From UBA4582 sp047629195 (GTDB lineage Bacteria > Pseudomonadota > Gammaproteobacteria > Pseudomonadales > Azotimanducaceae), in contig JBLHWY010000106.1 in NCBI GenBank assembly GCA_047629195.1, positions 1 through 22,328 on the forward strand: a DNA stretch of 22,328 bases, written 5' to 3'. This document shows, one piece after another, positions 15,780 to 22,328 of this stretch. How positions within the stretch are numbered: position 1 is the stretch's first letter; the number at the start of each line of letters is the position of its first letter. A program made the position numbers and the translations under genes. Under the pieces are notes generated by a model, which was not told the origin of the DNA, did not search any database, and saw nothing but the letters and a program-made list of their open reading frames with translations.

Positions 15780-16784
15780 CTATTCAGAGACTCTGATCAT
15801 TCGAGTCCCGACATTGCCTCCTGCCAGTAAATCAACAAAAGCGCCTGGCGCAGCTTCCAAACCCACAACAATATCGTTGTACGGAACAAGCTCGCCGGAG
15901 TTAATCCATGCTTTTATGTCCGACCTGGCATGCTCGTATTCACTTGTATAGTCGAACACTAAAAAACCCTGCATCGTGATTCGCTTGTTGACCAACAACC
16001 CTGGAATGCCGCTTGGGCCACCGGCAGGATTATTGGTGTCGTACTGAGAGACGACCCCGCAACAAACAATGCGGCTGTGCTCATTCATCCGCCGCAGCGA
16101 CATTCCGAGGATATCGCCACCAGTATTGTCGAAGTAAACATCGACGCCATTAGGGCATGCCTCTTTCAATTCGCTCCTGAAATCTTCAGAGCGATACGAG
16201 ACACTGGTGTCGCAGCCCAATTTATCGACTAGCAGATTGCATTTCTCTTGCGTGCTGGTGATACCCACCGTTTTACAACCTTGAATTTTTGCCATCTGAC
16301 TAACCAGATGACCCACAGACCCAGCTGCAGCTGAAGTAAGAACCGTTTCGCCCGCCTTGGGGTGCCCAACCTTAAGCAATCCAAAATAGGCAGTTAATCC
16401 GTTCGTGCCCAGTGCACCCAGATAGTGAGCAGGATCTATATCGTCATCAATTTTTTTGACCTGACTAGCACTATGCACGGAATAGTCTTGCCAGCCTGTC
16501 GCGCACGTGACCAGATCACCTGTTTTGAGCTCAGGTGAATTTGAAGCTTCAATTCGTGCAACACCATTGCCGTTCATCACGATATTAGTTTTTGGCGCGC
16601 CGGCATAACTGGCACTACCCTGAAGACCCGCACGTGTTCCAGCACCGATCGTCACTACCATTGTCCGGCACAAAACCTCGCCATCACCAACAGTCGGTAT
16701 CGCCGCAGAGGCCAGCCGATAGTTACTTTCGCTAAGCTTGCCGTCGGGAAGTGAGTCAATAAGTACCTGTCGATTCTCAGCCAT
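15780..16784 (-). CDS. Zinc-less MDR NADP-dependent oxidoreductase, second copy
   Basis: A 334-aa reductase of the prostaglandin/leukotriene reductase-like (COG2130) group. It has the landmarks TNGLTAYFG, the dinucleotide motif SAAAGSVG, and GVDVYFDNTGG, without zinc ligands. It is a distant paralogue of the enzyme at 3951-4952: the same architecture and ends, but the N-terminal substrate domain differs. It therefore probably reduces another unsaturated carbonyl compound with NADPH. GGGGAT is upstream of ATG 16784. It is divergent from the SDR gene with a 139-bp gap, so the two redox enzymes may share control. No substrate can be named. Confidence 0.87.
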   Translation of the reverse strand: MAENRQVLIDSLPDGKLSESNYRLASAAIPTVGDGEVLCRTMVVTIGAGTRAGLQGSASYAGAPKTNIVMNGNGVARIEASNSPELKTGDLVTCATGWQDYSVHSASQVKKIDDDIDPAHYLGALGTNGLTAYFGLLKVGHPKAGETVLTSAAAGSVGHLVSQMAKIQGCKTVGITSTQEKCNLLVDKLGCDTSVSYRSEDFRSELKEACPNGVDVYFDNTGGDILGMSLRRMNEHSRIVCCGVVSQYDTNNPAGGPSGIPGLLVNKRITMQGFLVFDYTSEYEHARSDIKAWINSGELVPYNDIVVGLEAAPGAFVDLLAGGNVGTRMIRVSE

Positions 16785-16923
16785 TTTTGTATCCCCTAAA
16801 CATCAAAAAAGAGAAGCATAACATGCTCATAGGCTTGCTATCTTGCGGTAAGGACACTCAGTGACCCAGCCTTTCGGGCTGTGGTATGGTTGAGACAGAC
16901 AAAAATCAAAAAGAGGTGTAGCT
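16785..16923. promoter_or_regulatory. Divergent gap between MDR and SDR genes
   Basis: The gap must carry promoters for both directions. CAGCC-TTTCG-GGCTG (16867-16881) is a small hairpin or operator-like palindrome 43 bases before the SDR start. AAGAGGTG is the SDR ribosome site. No strong -10/-35 pair was found by eye. Confidence 0.3.
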
Positions 16924-17649
16924 ATGGGACGTTTAGAAAATAAAGTATGTCTTATTACCGGGGCCGCCAGAGGCCAAGGCGCCGAAGAGGCAAAGTTATT
17001 TGCAGCTGAAGGTGCAACGGTCTGGATGGCAGATGTACTGGATGAGGAAGGATTGGCTTTGGCACAGTCAATTGGTGCCGAATACAGGCATCTTGATGTT
17101 TCCGACGAGGCCGGATGGCAGGGTCTAATTGATGAGATCATAAAGATCAACCAGGGCCTTGACGTGTTGATTAATAATGCCGGTATTTTTAGGATCAAAC
17201 GGATGCGTGAAACGACGGCTGATGACTTTAACGAAATCATGAGCATCAACGCACTGGGTGTATTTCTCGGCATGAGAATATGTGCTGATCCGATGGCCGC
17301 CAGCGGTGGAGGTTCCATGGTCAACATTTCTTCTCTCGCGGGCTTACGCGCAGCAGCCGGTTCGATTGCATATGGTGCCAGTAAATGGGCAGTTCGCGGC
17401 ATGACCAAAACAGCAGCCGTAGAATTGGCAAGAAAAGGGATTCGGGTTAACTCAATCCATCCCGGCCTGATTGATACCGTGATGGTTGATGATATTCAGA
17501 ATCAGGACAGAATAGTAAAACGGATACCCCTTGGACGCCTCGCCGAGGCTCGGGAAGTTGCCAACATGGCATTGTTTCTTGCCAGCGATGAAAGCAGTTA
17601 CTCCACGGGGTCAGAGTTTGTAATTGATGGAGGATTAAGCGCGCTTTAA
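16924..17649 (+). CDS. Short-chain dehydrogenase/reductase (3alpha/20beta-HSD-like)
   Basis: A complete 241-aa classical SDR. The nucleotide-binding TGAARGQG is at 12-19 and NNAG at 84-87. The catalytic residues are Ser137, Tyr150 and Lys154 (YGASK). PGLIDTVM follows, and the C-terminal GSEFVIDGGLSAL is standard. Asp37 after the second strand favours NAD(H) over NADP(H). The closest recognisable pattern is the 3alpha/20beta-hydroxysteroid dehydrogenase-like branch, whose members oxidise or reduce secondary alcohols on lipophilic substrates. AAGAGGTG precedes the ATG. It shares strand with the peroxiredoxin gene 117 bases downstream, though that gap may hold its own promoter. The named activity is a family guess. 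Confidence 0.9.
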   Translation: MGRLENKVCLITGAARGQGAEEAKLFAAEGATVWMADVLDEEGLALAQSIGAEYRHLDVSDEAGWQGLIDEIIKINQGLDVLINNAGIFRIKRMRETTADDFNEIMSINALGVFLGMRICADPMAASGGGSMVNISSLAGLRAAAGSIAYGASKWAVRGMTKTAAVELARKGIRVNSIHPGLIDTVMVDDIQNQDRIVKRIPLGRLAEAREVANMALFLASDESSYSTGSEFVIDGGLSAL

Positions 17650-17766
17650 TAGGGTTGGGTCATGAGTCTGGAAAATGCCCCTCCCTGTTGGATGAGAAAT
17701 GACACTTGCAAAAGGGGCAAAAAGGGCAAAGACTTCATAGTCCACCATTAACTGGAGCATATTAAA

Positions 17767-18420
17767 ATGGCTTTACGCATCAATGACACCGTCCCTAACT
17801 TCACAGCTGAAACGGATCAGGGCACTATTCAATTCCACGATTGGATCGGTACGAGCTGGACGATTTTATTTTCCCACCCAAAAGATTTCACTCCGGTTTG
17901 TACAACTGAATTCGGTGCTGTAGCGCAGCTAGCAGATGAGTGGAAAAAACGAGACACCAAGGTAATGGGTGTGTCTGTTGACGGAGTTGAAGAACACAAA
18001 AAATGGAAGCATGACATCGAGCAAGTATCGGGCGCCGCTGCAGGGTTTCCAATCATTGCTGACGAAGAGCTGAAGATTTCCAAAGCCTTTGATATGTTAC
18101 CTGCTGAAGCCTATATGCCTGACGGTCGGACACCTGCTGACAGTGCCACGGTTAGATCAGTATTTATTATTGGACCCGACAAGCAACTAAAACTATCAAT
18201 GACCTATCCTATGTCGGTTGGGCGTAACTTTGCGGAAATTTTGCGCGCCCTTGATGCACTGCAAACCTCGGCTAAATACGGCATCGCAACACCTGCAAAC
18301 TGGACATTGGGTGAAGATGTGATTATTCCACCGACAGTCAGCGATGAAGACGCTAAATCTAAATTTGGTGATTTCAAGACGGTTCTGCCGTATCTACGCA
18401 AAACCAAATTGCCCAGTTAG
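17767..18420 (+). CDS. 1-Cys peroxiredoxin (Prx6 class)
   Basis: A 217-aa thiol peroxidase that reduces H2O2 and lipid hydroperoxides in the cytoplasm. The peroxidatic Cys45 is in HPKDFTPVCTTEF, the Prx6-type version of the PxxxTxxC motif. It is the only cysteine in the protein, so it lacks a resolving Cys and needs an outside thiol. The long C-terminal extension (NWTLGEDVIIPPTVSDEDA, then KTVLPYLRKTKLPS) and total length match Prx6 rather than AhpC. GGAG lies nine bases before the ATG. The upstream gap has TGCCCCT (17676-17682) and its inverse AGGGGCA (17713-17719). A likely intrinsic terminator follows the gene at 18472-18498. Confidence 0.93.
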   Translation: MALRINDTVPNFTAETDQGTIQFHDWIGTSWTILFSHPKDFTPVCTTEFGAVAQLADEWKKRDTKVMGVSVDGVEEHKKWKHDIEQVSGAAAGFPIIADEELKISKAFDMLPAEAYMPDGRTPADSATVRSVFIIGPDKQLKLSMTYPMSVGRNFAEILRALDALQTSAKYGIATPANWTLGEDVIIPPTVSDEDAKSKFGDFKTVLPYLRKTKLPS

Positions 18421-18471
18421 TTCCCTTCCGTAAACACCCGTTCCTGGGTGAATTTCGGAGACTTTTCAGGT

Positions 18472-18498
18472 CTGTTGGTCTAAAGATCAACAGGTTTT
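18472..18498 (+). terminator. Intrinsic terminator candidate downstream of the peroxiredoxin
   Basis: CTGTTGGTC (18472-18480), loop TAAA, and GATCAACAG (18485-18493) form a 9-bp stem with one G-U pair. It is followed by G and four T. It lies 52 bases past the peroxiredoxin stop. A smaller hairpin, CACCC-GTTCCT-GGGTG, is at 18435-18450. Confidence 0.55.
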
Positions 18499-18532
18499 CG
18501 ATTAGAACTCGTTAGCGTCGTGGTTCACAAAT

Positions 18533-18556
18533 CCAGTAACCAGTCCTGGTTACTGG
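18533..18556. repeat. Perfect 11-bp inverted repeat with 2-nt centre
   Basis: CCAGTAACCAG (18533-18543) is followed by TC and its exact reverse complement (18546-18556). It has no T-run, so it is not a standard terminator. It lies in the 343-bp stretch 18421-18763 that has no gene. That stretch also holds the terminator above and a direct repeat at 18694-18733. Confidence 0.65.
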
Positions 18557-18693
18557 CATGAATTTTTCCTAATTCACTTCAACCATGATGCGCATTTTCA
18601 AATCAAACGGACGTAAGATGCTCACCAGATGTTTCAAGCTGCAAAATCATCAAATCGCATAGTACAGGTCTGGAACTACGCTAACCCATTAAT

Positions 18694-18733
18694 AAGCTTG
18701 TCGACCAAGTTTACATAAATTCAAGCTTGTCGA
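18694..18733. repeat. Direct repeat of AAGCTTGTCGA
   Basis: The 11-mer AAGCTTGTCGA is at 18694-18704 and 18723-18733, 29 bp apart, in DNA without genes. It could be paired protein sites or chance duplication. Confidence 0.5.
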
Positions 18734-18763
18734 ATTTTCGCAAAAGTAGTGCTCATTAAAACA

Positions 18764-18981
18764 ATGCGTTACGGAACTGATACGATTTTTGTTTGTGATA
18801 GCAATACCAGCACGCTAAATGCATCCGATGTTTTCCTCAACAATGGTGTGAACTACGAAAACTAGGTTTGCGTGACCTCGAAAACGGCGATTACATCGAC
18901 GTCGTGGGGGATACTGTATGTTTTCTTTGGTATCTCAAAAAACCGTTAGTTACTAAAAACCACCTCAACGAGAATGTTTGA
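18764..18981 (+). pseudogene. Short coding remnant with a frameshift, identity unknown
   Basis: ATG 18764 opens a 33-codon frame containing YGTDTIFVCDSNTSTLN and ending NNGVNYEN at a TAG (18863-18865). In the next frame the text continues as LGLRDLENGDYIDVVGD, then FLWYLKKPLV, up to a TGA at 18979-18981. The two parts read like one small protein broken by a one-base shift. It overlaps the exonuclease start by a few bases. I recognise no family, and the join is inferred. Confidence 0.35.
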
Positions 18982-19714
18982 TGACGGTGGTGACGAAATA
19001 AATGAGCTGGACAATAAATTCAGACATAATGCCACTTACACTCGTGAGATTTTCAAATCGTACAGGACAGGCAAACACTTGGGCATAAGAGCAAACAGCT
19101 TGGTCATTCTTGATTTTGAGACCACAGGATTATCTCCAGAGATGGGAGACCGTGCAATTGAAATTGGCGCGGTGCGTTTAGTCAACGGAAAGGTGACTGA
19201 ACGCTTTCAAGCACTAATGAATCCAGGCCAACGGGTGAGTAGCTTTATTGAAGACTATACCGGCATCAGCAATGACATGCTGGCAGACGCGGATTCATGC
19301 GAAGTGGTAATGAATCGTTTTTCTGGTTTTATTGCAGATGATAATTTAATTGCCCATAACGCATCGTTTGATAAACGCTTTTTAGACGCAGAATTAAACC
19401 GTATTGGTCGCGACTATACAGGGGAGTTTTCGTGTTCACTTTTACTCTCTAGGCGTATTTTTCAAAACTCATTCAATCACAAACTGGGCGAACTAGTGCG
19501 TTTCTGCAATATTGAGAGCGACGGTGATTTTCATCGCGCGTTATACGATTCTGAAATGACAGCTAAGGTGTGGATGGCGATGCTGAAAAGTATGGCTGAA
19601 CGCTTTGAGATATTTGATGTATCGTTTGATCTGATTAAGAAACTGACTAGAACACCAAAAAAAGACGTGAATAAACTGCTTTTATCTTACGGCCTGACGA
19701 GTGCGAAGCGCTAA
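18974..19714 (+). CDS. DnaQ-like DEDDh 3'-5' exonuclease
   Basis: A 246-aa exonuclease with the whole metal-binding set: Asp47 and Glu49 (ILDFETTGL), Asp133 (HNASFDKRF), His187 and Asp192 (HRALYDSE). This is the DEDDh class, as in the epsilon subunit of DNA polymerase III and RNase T-like enzymes. An N-terminal arm of about 40 residues (FRHNATYTREIFKSYR) precedes the domain. The C-terminal 40 residues (MAERFEIFDVSF, then KKLTRTPKKDVNKLLLSYGL) resemble a small helical tail. It is not the main proofreading subunit by its surroundings; a repair or RNA-processing role is possible. The ribosome site is weak (ACGAGA before ATG 18974). The gene stands alone between degenerate regions. Confidence 0.85.
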   Translation: MFDDGGDEINELDNKFRHNATYTREIFKSYRTGKHLGIRANSLVILDFETTGLSPEMGDRAIEIGAVRLVNGKVTERFQALMNPGQRVSSFIEDYTGISNDMLADADSCEVVMNRFSGFIADDNLIAHNASFDKRFLDAELNRIGRDYTGEFSCSLLLSRRIFQNSFNHKLGELVRFCNIESDGDFHRALYDSEMTAKVWMAMLKSMAERFEIFDVSFDLIKKLTRTPKKDVNKLLLSYGLTSAKR

Positions 19715-19752
19715 TTTGGCCAGCGCCAGCATGGACGGCGTAATGACTTGAT

Positions 19753-20225
19753 TTATTTGCCAACCCACTTATCCAAGCGCGGAAACTCAGCACAGAGTAT
19801 ATCGACCACACTGCTGTTGGCAATATAGGCCGCTGCATTTGCTGGCATAGCTACGATATAGCCAGTTCCTCTAAGCAGCTGCACAATCAGGCGCACATCA
19901 CTGAACACCACGCTCTCGAGTTCCTGCGCGCCAATATAGAAGACGGCTGCTCAGACAATGGGCCAGCGCATGACAGAGCAGGACGTACTCCCCACGTTAG
20001 CAGACGTAGTAGGCGTATCACTATCGACGAAACACATTCTGGAGAGCGCCATCATGGTACCAGCTTGTATTTCAGCATTAATCCACAAGGGGTTGTCTCT
20101 GTATCGATTCACGACGGGGTCGTTCACACTGAGAGCAATGATATCTTAAAATGTATCGATCCGTTGCCATCAAATGCCTTGCCATTTTTATCGCAAAGTA
20201 GTGACAAAGCGTCGAGTATTAAAAC
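19753..20225 (-). pseudogene. Minus-strand gene remnant, tentatively a LysR-type effector domain
   Basis: On the minus strand one frame gives protein-like text from 20145 to 19753, interrupted only by a TGA at 19951-19953. It includes ALSVNDPVVNRYRDNPLWIN and SDVRLIVQLLRGTGYIVAMP, and ends in RLDKWVGK before a TAA. A stop lies at 20146-20148. Just upstream, in another frame, come LCDKNGKAFDGNGSIHFK (20195-20142). The layout resembles the effector-binding half of a LysR regulator, but no DNA-binding domain is left. The complementary plus frame is also open here (19747-20229, no start codon) but has a less natural composition. The identification is weak; the presence of a broken gene is more likely than not. 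Confidence 0.4.
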
Positions 20226-20313
20226 TTAATTGAATCCAGAGAACTATTTGCATATTGATCAGCGTAATCTAACGATGAGCCTTATGGTATCCAGTGCTTT
20301 AGTACAGTTGATT

Positions 20314-21780
20314 TCAAACGCCAAGCCCAAGTGCTTGTTTTAGATCATCAAGACCCGCGCCGTATTGTTGTGACAGCAAAACGGATTTGGAATAGATTGG
20401 TTTTCTAACCTGAACCGCACTTGCTGTTTGCACCGCTCGTTTCGAATGATGAAATTCGAGACACCCGGGTTCAAACGCCAAGTCACAAGTCTGAAGCAAC
20501 TCCCTTATGCCCGATTCTGGATCGTGGACTAACCGTTCATAACTGACATCATGAATAAACCCTGGCAATACCGAATGCCAGTGCGTCATCAAACGTTGAT
20601 ATCCCAGATAATATTGGCCTAACTCGCTCTGACTATAGCTATAAAAAGGTCCTCTATCAGAAAAGTGGTTTTTAAAAAGAGAAAGGCAAGTATCTAACGG
20701 ATCACGACAACAGTGGATAACCCTAGCATTAGGAAACATCAATTTGATCATGCCAATCAATTTGAAATTGTCTGGTTTCTTATCCGAAATAATCGATGCG
20801 TTTTCACTAAGGGCGGAAATAGCATTTAGGTAATGCTCGGCCATCTTCTGAAGCTGGAGGGGATCAAGTTGAAAAACATTTCTGTGATAAGCACTAACGT
20901 CCATATTCGCCATCACTGCGATATTCAGATTCTGTAATTCCCCTCCACCGAAAACTGCAGAATGACTGGCAAGGATCTGCTCGATCAATGATGTACCTGA
21001 GCGCGGCATCCCCAAAATGAATAGCGGCCGCGCATTTACGTCACCACTTTCCGCAAAACGAGCAAAGAGATCAGGCGTAAACGTCTCGATATTTTTATCT
21101 ATTTCCTTATCCCAGTTATTAATATCGAATCTTAATTGATCTCGCATGAGGCGGTTCGCCACATCGAAGAACATCATGGCACGCTCGTATTGCTGCATGT
21201 CTTCAAAACACTTGCCGAGGCCGAAAGCCAGGTGCATCTTGGATGACGTTGATGTGCTTCCGTGTTCAAACAGTTCTTCCATTGCCCGTATATCGCTGTC
21301 TAAAGAGTCGTGATCAAGCAGCCTCGCCAATTGTCGGTGAGCGGCAGCATAGTTAGGGTTCAATTCAATAGTTCGGCGATACCACTTTTCGCTTTCAAGC
21401 AAATCGCCCTTTGCGTTTAGCACATTCGCCAGACTAAATATTGAGTCCGTGTTCGTGGGCATAAGCGCTATAGCGCGTCTGTAGTTTTTCTCTGACGCTT
21501 CCAAGTCATGCTCGACCTCATCAAGCCGAGCAAGATTGTGATAGGCCTCACCATAATCAGGATTAAGTTTGATAGCGCTATTCAAAAAAACACGAGATTC
21601 CTCAAAATTGTTAAGTTGCATATAACCAGTACCCAATAACTGGGTTGCCACCGAATTACGGGGTGTGATCACAAGTATCTTTTGATAGCCAGACATGGCC
21701 GTCTTAAGGTCACCACGACGATGAGATTCAATGGCGGAGGCTAATAATTGAGAGACGCGAGTCGCTTGTTCCGAGGGCAC
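20314..21780 (-). CDS. TPR-repeat sulfotransferase family protein
   Basis: A 488-aa two-part protein. Residues 8-230 are tetratricopeptide repeats (for example LGTGYMQLNNFEESRVFLN, YHNLARLDEVEHDLEASEKN, LLESEKWYRRTIELNPNYAA). Residues 250-488 form a sulfotransferase domain with the 5'-phosphosulfate loop MPRSGTS (258-264), an acidic GGGEL (E281, where tyrosylprotein sulfotransferases keep a catalytic Glu), and the 3'-phosphate motif CCRDPLDTCLSLF (Arg359, Ser367). Such proteins transfer sulfate from PAPS, perhaps to peptides, sugars or lipids, with the TPRs choosing the target. No signal peptide is seen. The start is GTG 21780 without a clear ribosome site; the frame is open further upstream but lacks an ATG. 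It is not in an operon. Confidence 0.85.
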   Translation of the reverse strand: MPSEQATRVSQLLASAIESHRRGDLKTAMSGYQKILVITPRNSVATQLLGTGYMQLNNFEESRVFLNSAIKLNPDYGEAYHNLARLDEVEHDLEASEKNYRRAIALMPTNTDSIFSLANVLNAKGDLLESEKWYRRTIELNPNYAAAHRQLARLLDHDSLDSDIRAMEELFEHGSTSTSSKMHLAFGLGKCFEDMQQYERAMMFFDVANRLMRDQLRFDINNWDKEIDKNIETFTPDLFARFAESGDVNARPLFILGMPRSGTSLIEQILASHSAVFGGGELQNLNIAVMANMDVSAYHRNVFQLDPLQLQKMAEHYLNAISALSENASIISDKKPDNFKLIGMIKLMFPNARVIHCCRDPLDTCLSLFKNHFSDRGPFYSYSQSELGQYYLGYQRLMTHWHSVLPGFIHDVSYERLVHDPESGIRELLQTCDLAFEPGCLEFHHSKRAVQTASAVQVRKPIYSKSVLLSQQYGAGLDDLKQALGLGV

Positions 21781-22112
21781 GCTGTGACAACCATTCGTGT
21801 TAATAAAGAAGTTTGTAGCTTAACTTATTCATGTCATTAAGGTTCGCGAATAAATGATGTACAGCGCATATATTGCAGCAAAGATCATTATGATGGATCT
21901 GCCCTTCAACAGGTTGCCTGAGTGTTGAAACTGCTAAGATGCCTTTTTCGACAAGATGACATAACAGCGACACAAACAGAGCGTGATAAGGCCATAGCTA
22001 TATTGAAAGCTTTAGCCCTTGCAAACGTATTTTAATAGTGCTGCCAGTAAAAAACCTACAGGCATACGCAAACACAGAAATTTCACTGGTTATAACCACT
22101 GAGGACAACGGT
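21781..22112. promoter_or_regulatory. Divergent gap with 7-bp inverted repeat
   Basis: This 332-bp region separates the sulfotransferase from the peptidase gene. TTCAACA (21905-21911) and TGTTGAA (21923-21929) form an inverted repeat around 11 bases, which themselves include GG-TTG-CC. It may be an operator or hairpin. From 21990 the frame of the peptidase is open without an ATG. No clear promoter was found. Confidence 0.35.
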
Positions 22113-22328
22113 ATGATTCTGACTAATGAAGCCATTTTTAAAGACTGGGACTACAATGCGAAACACACAGGCTCTGTGCGTTGGCAAAAACAAGGCGCGA
22201 GCTTCACGGCGCTGGAAACTGCCGCGGGTTTCGAAGACGCTGCGCTTGCGAAAGACCGGCACGGCGACGATATCAAAATCTATGAGGAAATCGTCCAATA
22301 TGACCCCGCCACTTTAGATCGCACAATC
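22113..22328 (+). CDS. Dipeptidyl-peptidase IV-like S9 peptidase, N-terminal fragment
   Basis: The first 72 codons are present and the frame runs off the right edge. EAIFKDWDYNAKHTGSVRW, ASFTALET, and EIVQYDPATLDRTI match the opening blade of the beta-propeller of S9B prolyl peptidases, which remove dipeptides in the periplasm. The catalytic domain lies outside the window. ATG 22113 has GAGGA at 22101-22105, seven bases upstream, which decides this start. It leaves no signal peptide, unusual for an enzyme that is normally exported. The same frame is open back to 21990 and reads ILIVLPVKNLQAYANTE, which looks like a weakened signal with an AYA cleavage site. A GTG at 22038 could only give part of it. 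So a lost start or a frameshift in the leader is possible. Confidence 0.75.
   Translation, partial: MILTNEAIFKDWDYNAKHTGSVRWQKQGASFTALETAAGFEDAALAKDRHGDDIKIYEEIVQYDPATLDRTI

Noticed and set aside
19647..19838. 63-codon minus-strand frame
   Set aside because: It overlaps the end of the exonuclease gene and has no recognisable features; another minus frame there reads more like protein.
19958..20149. 63-codon plus-strand frame
   Set aside because: No ribosome site or family pattern, and the minus-strand frame in the same place fits a broken gene better.
22083..22298. 71-codon minus-strand frame
   Set aside because: It is antisense to the S9 peptidase N-terminus, which has a good start site and matches a known family.

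Overview
The window looks like chromosomal DNA of a marine-type gammaproteobacterium, possibly from the Halieaceae/Spongiibacteraceae/OM-type heterotrophs. This is inferred from the mix of a carotenoid oxygenase, paired acyl-CoA dehydrogenases, a Rieske oxygenase, a cytochrome P450, a TPR-sulfotransferase and an S9 peptidase, together with moderate base composition. No rRNA, tRNA, CRISPR array, integrase or intact insertion sequence was seen.

Layout. Bases 1-373 hold the 3' end of a carotenoid oxygenase. It ends inside a four-copy 13-bp tandem repeat. From 648 to 8704 lies a catabolic block. It contains a divergent crotonase (-), an operon of two acyl-CoA dehydrogenases plus a zinc-less MDR oxidoreductase (+), a convergent operon of TetR regulator, Rieske oxygenase and a small ferritin-like protein (-), and a cytochrome P450 (+) divergent from the regulator. 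From 8742 to 12976 there is an RND efflux permease and a lipoprotein membrane-fusion adaptor (-). From about 13.1 to 14.66 kb there is a gene graveyard with a broken PaaK/CapK-like adenylate-forming enzyme and a heavily decayed SufS-type cysteine desulfurase. From 14663 to 18420 there is a polysaccharide-deacetylase lipoprotein and a second MDR oxidoreductase (-), then an SDR dehydrogenase and a 1-Cys peroxiredoxin (+). From 18.4 to 20.3 kb the DNA is gene-poor. It holds hairpins, a short coding remnant, a DEDDh exonuclease and a minus-strand pseudogene. The window ends with a TPR-sulfotransferase (-) and the 5' end of a dipeptidyl-peptidase-IV-like gene (+).

How the genes may work together. 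The 648-8704 block has the parts expected for oxidative attack on a hydrophobic, probably cyclic or branched substrate. Two oxygenases (P450 and Rieske) could hydroxylate it. A two-subunit acyl-CoA dehydrogenase, a crotonase-fold enzyme and an enone/aldehyde-type reductase could then process the CoA thioester. The TetR protein sits between the two oxygenases and is the obvious candidate to control both. Ferredoxin and reductase partners are not in the window, so electrons must come from elsewhere. The substrate is not identifiable from sequence alone. A steroid-, terpenoid- or apocarotenoid-like compound is a guess from the gene mix. The adjacent RND pump could export toxic lipophiles, but that link rests only on proximity.
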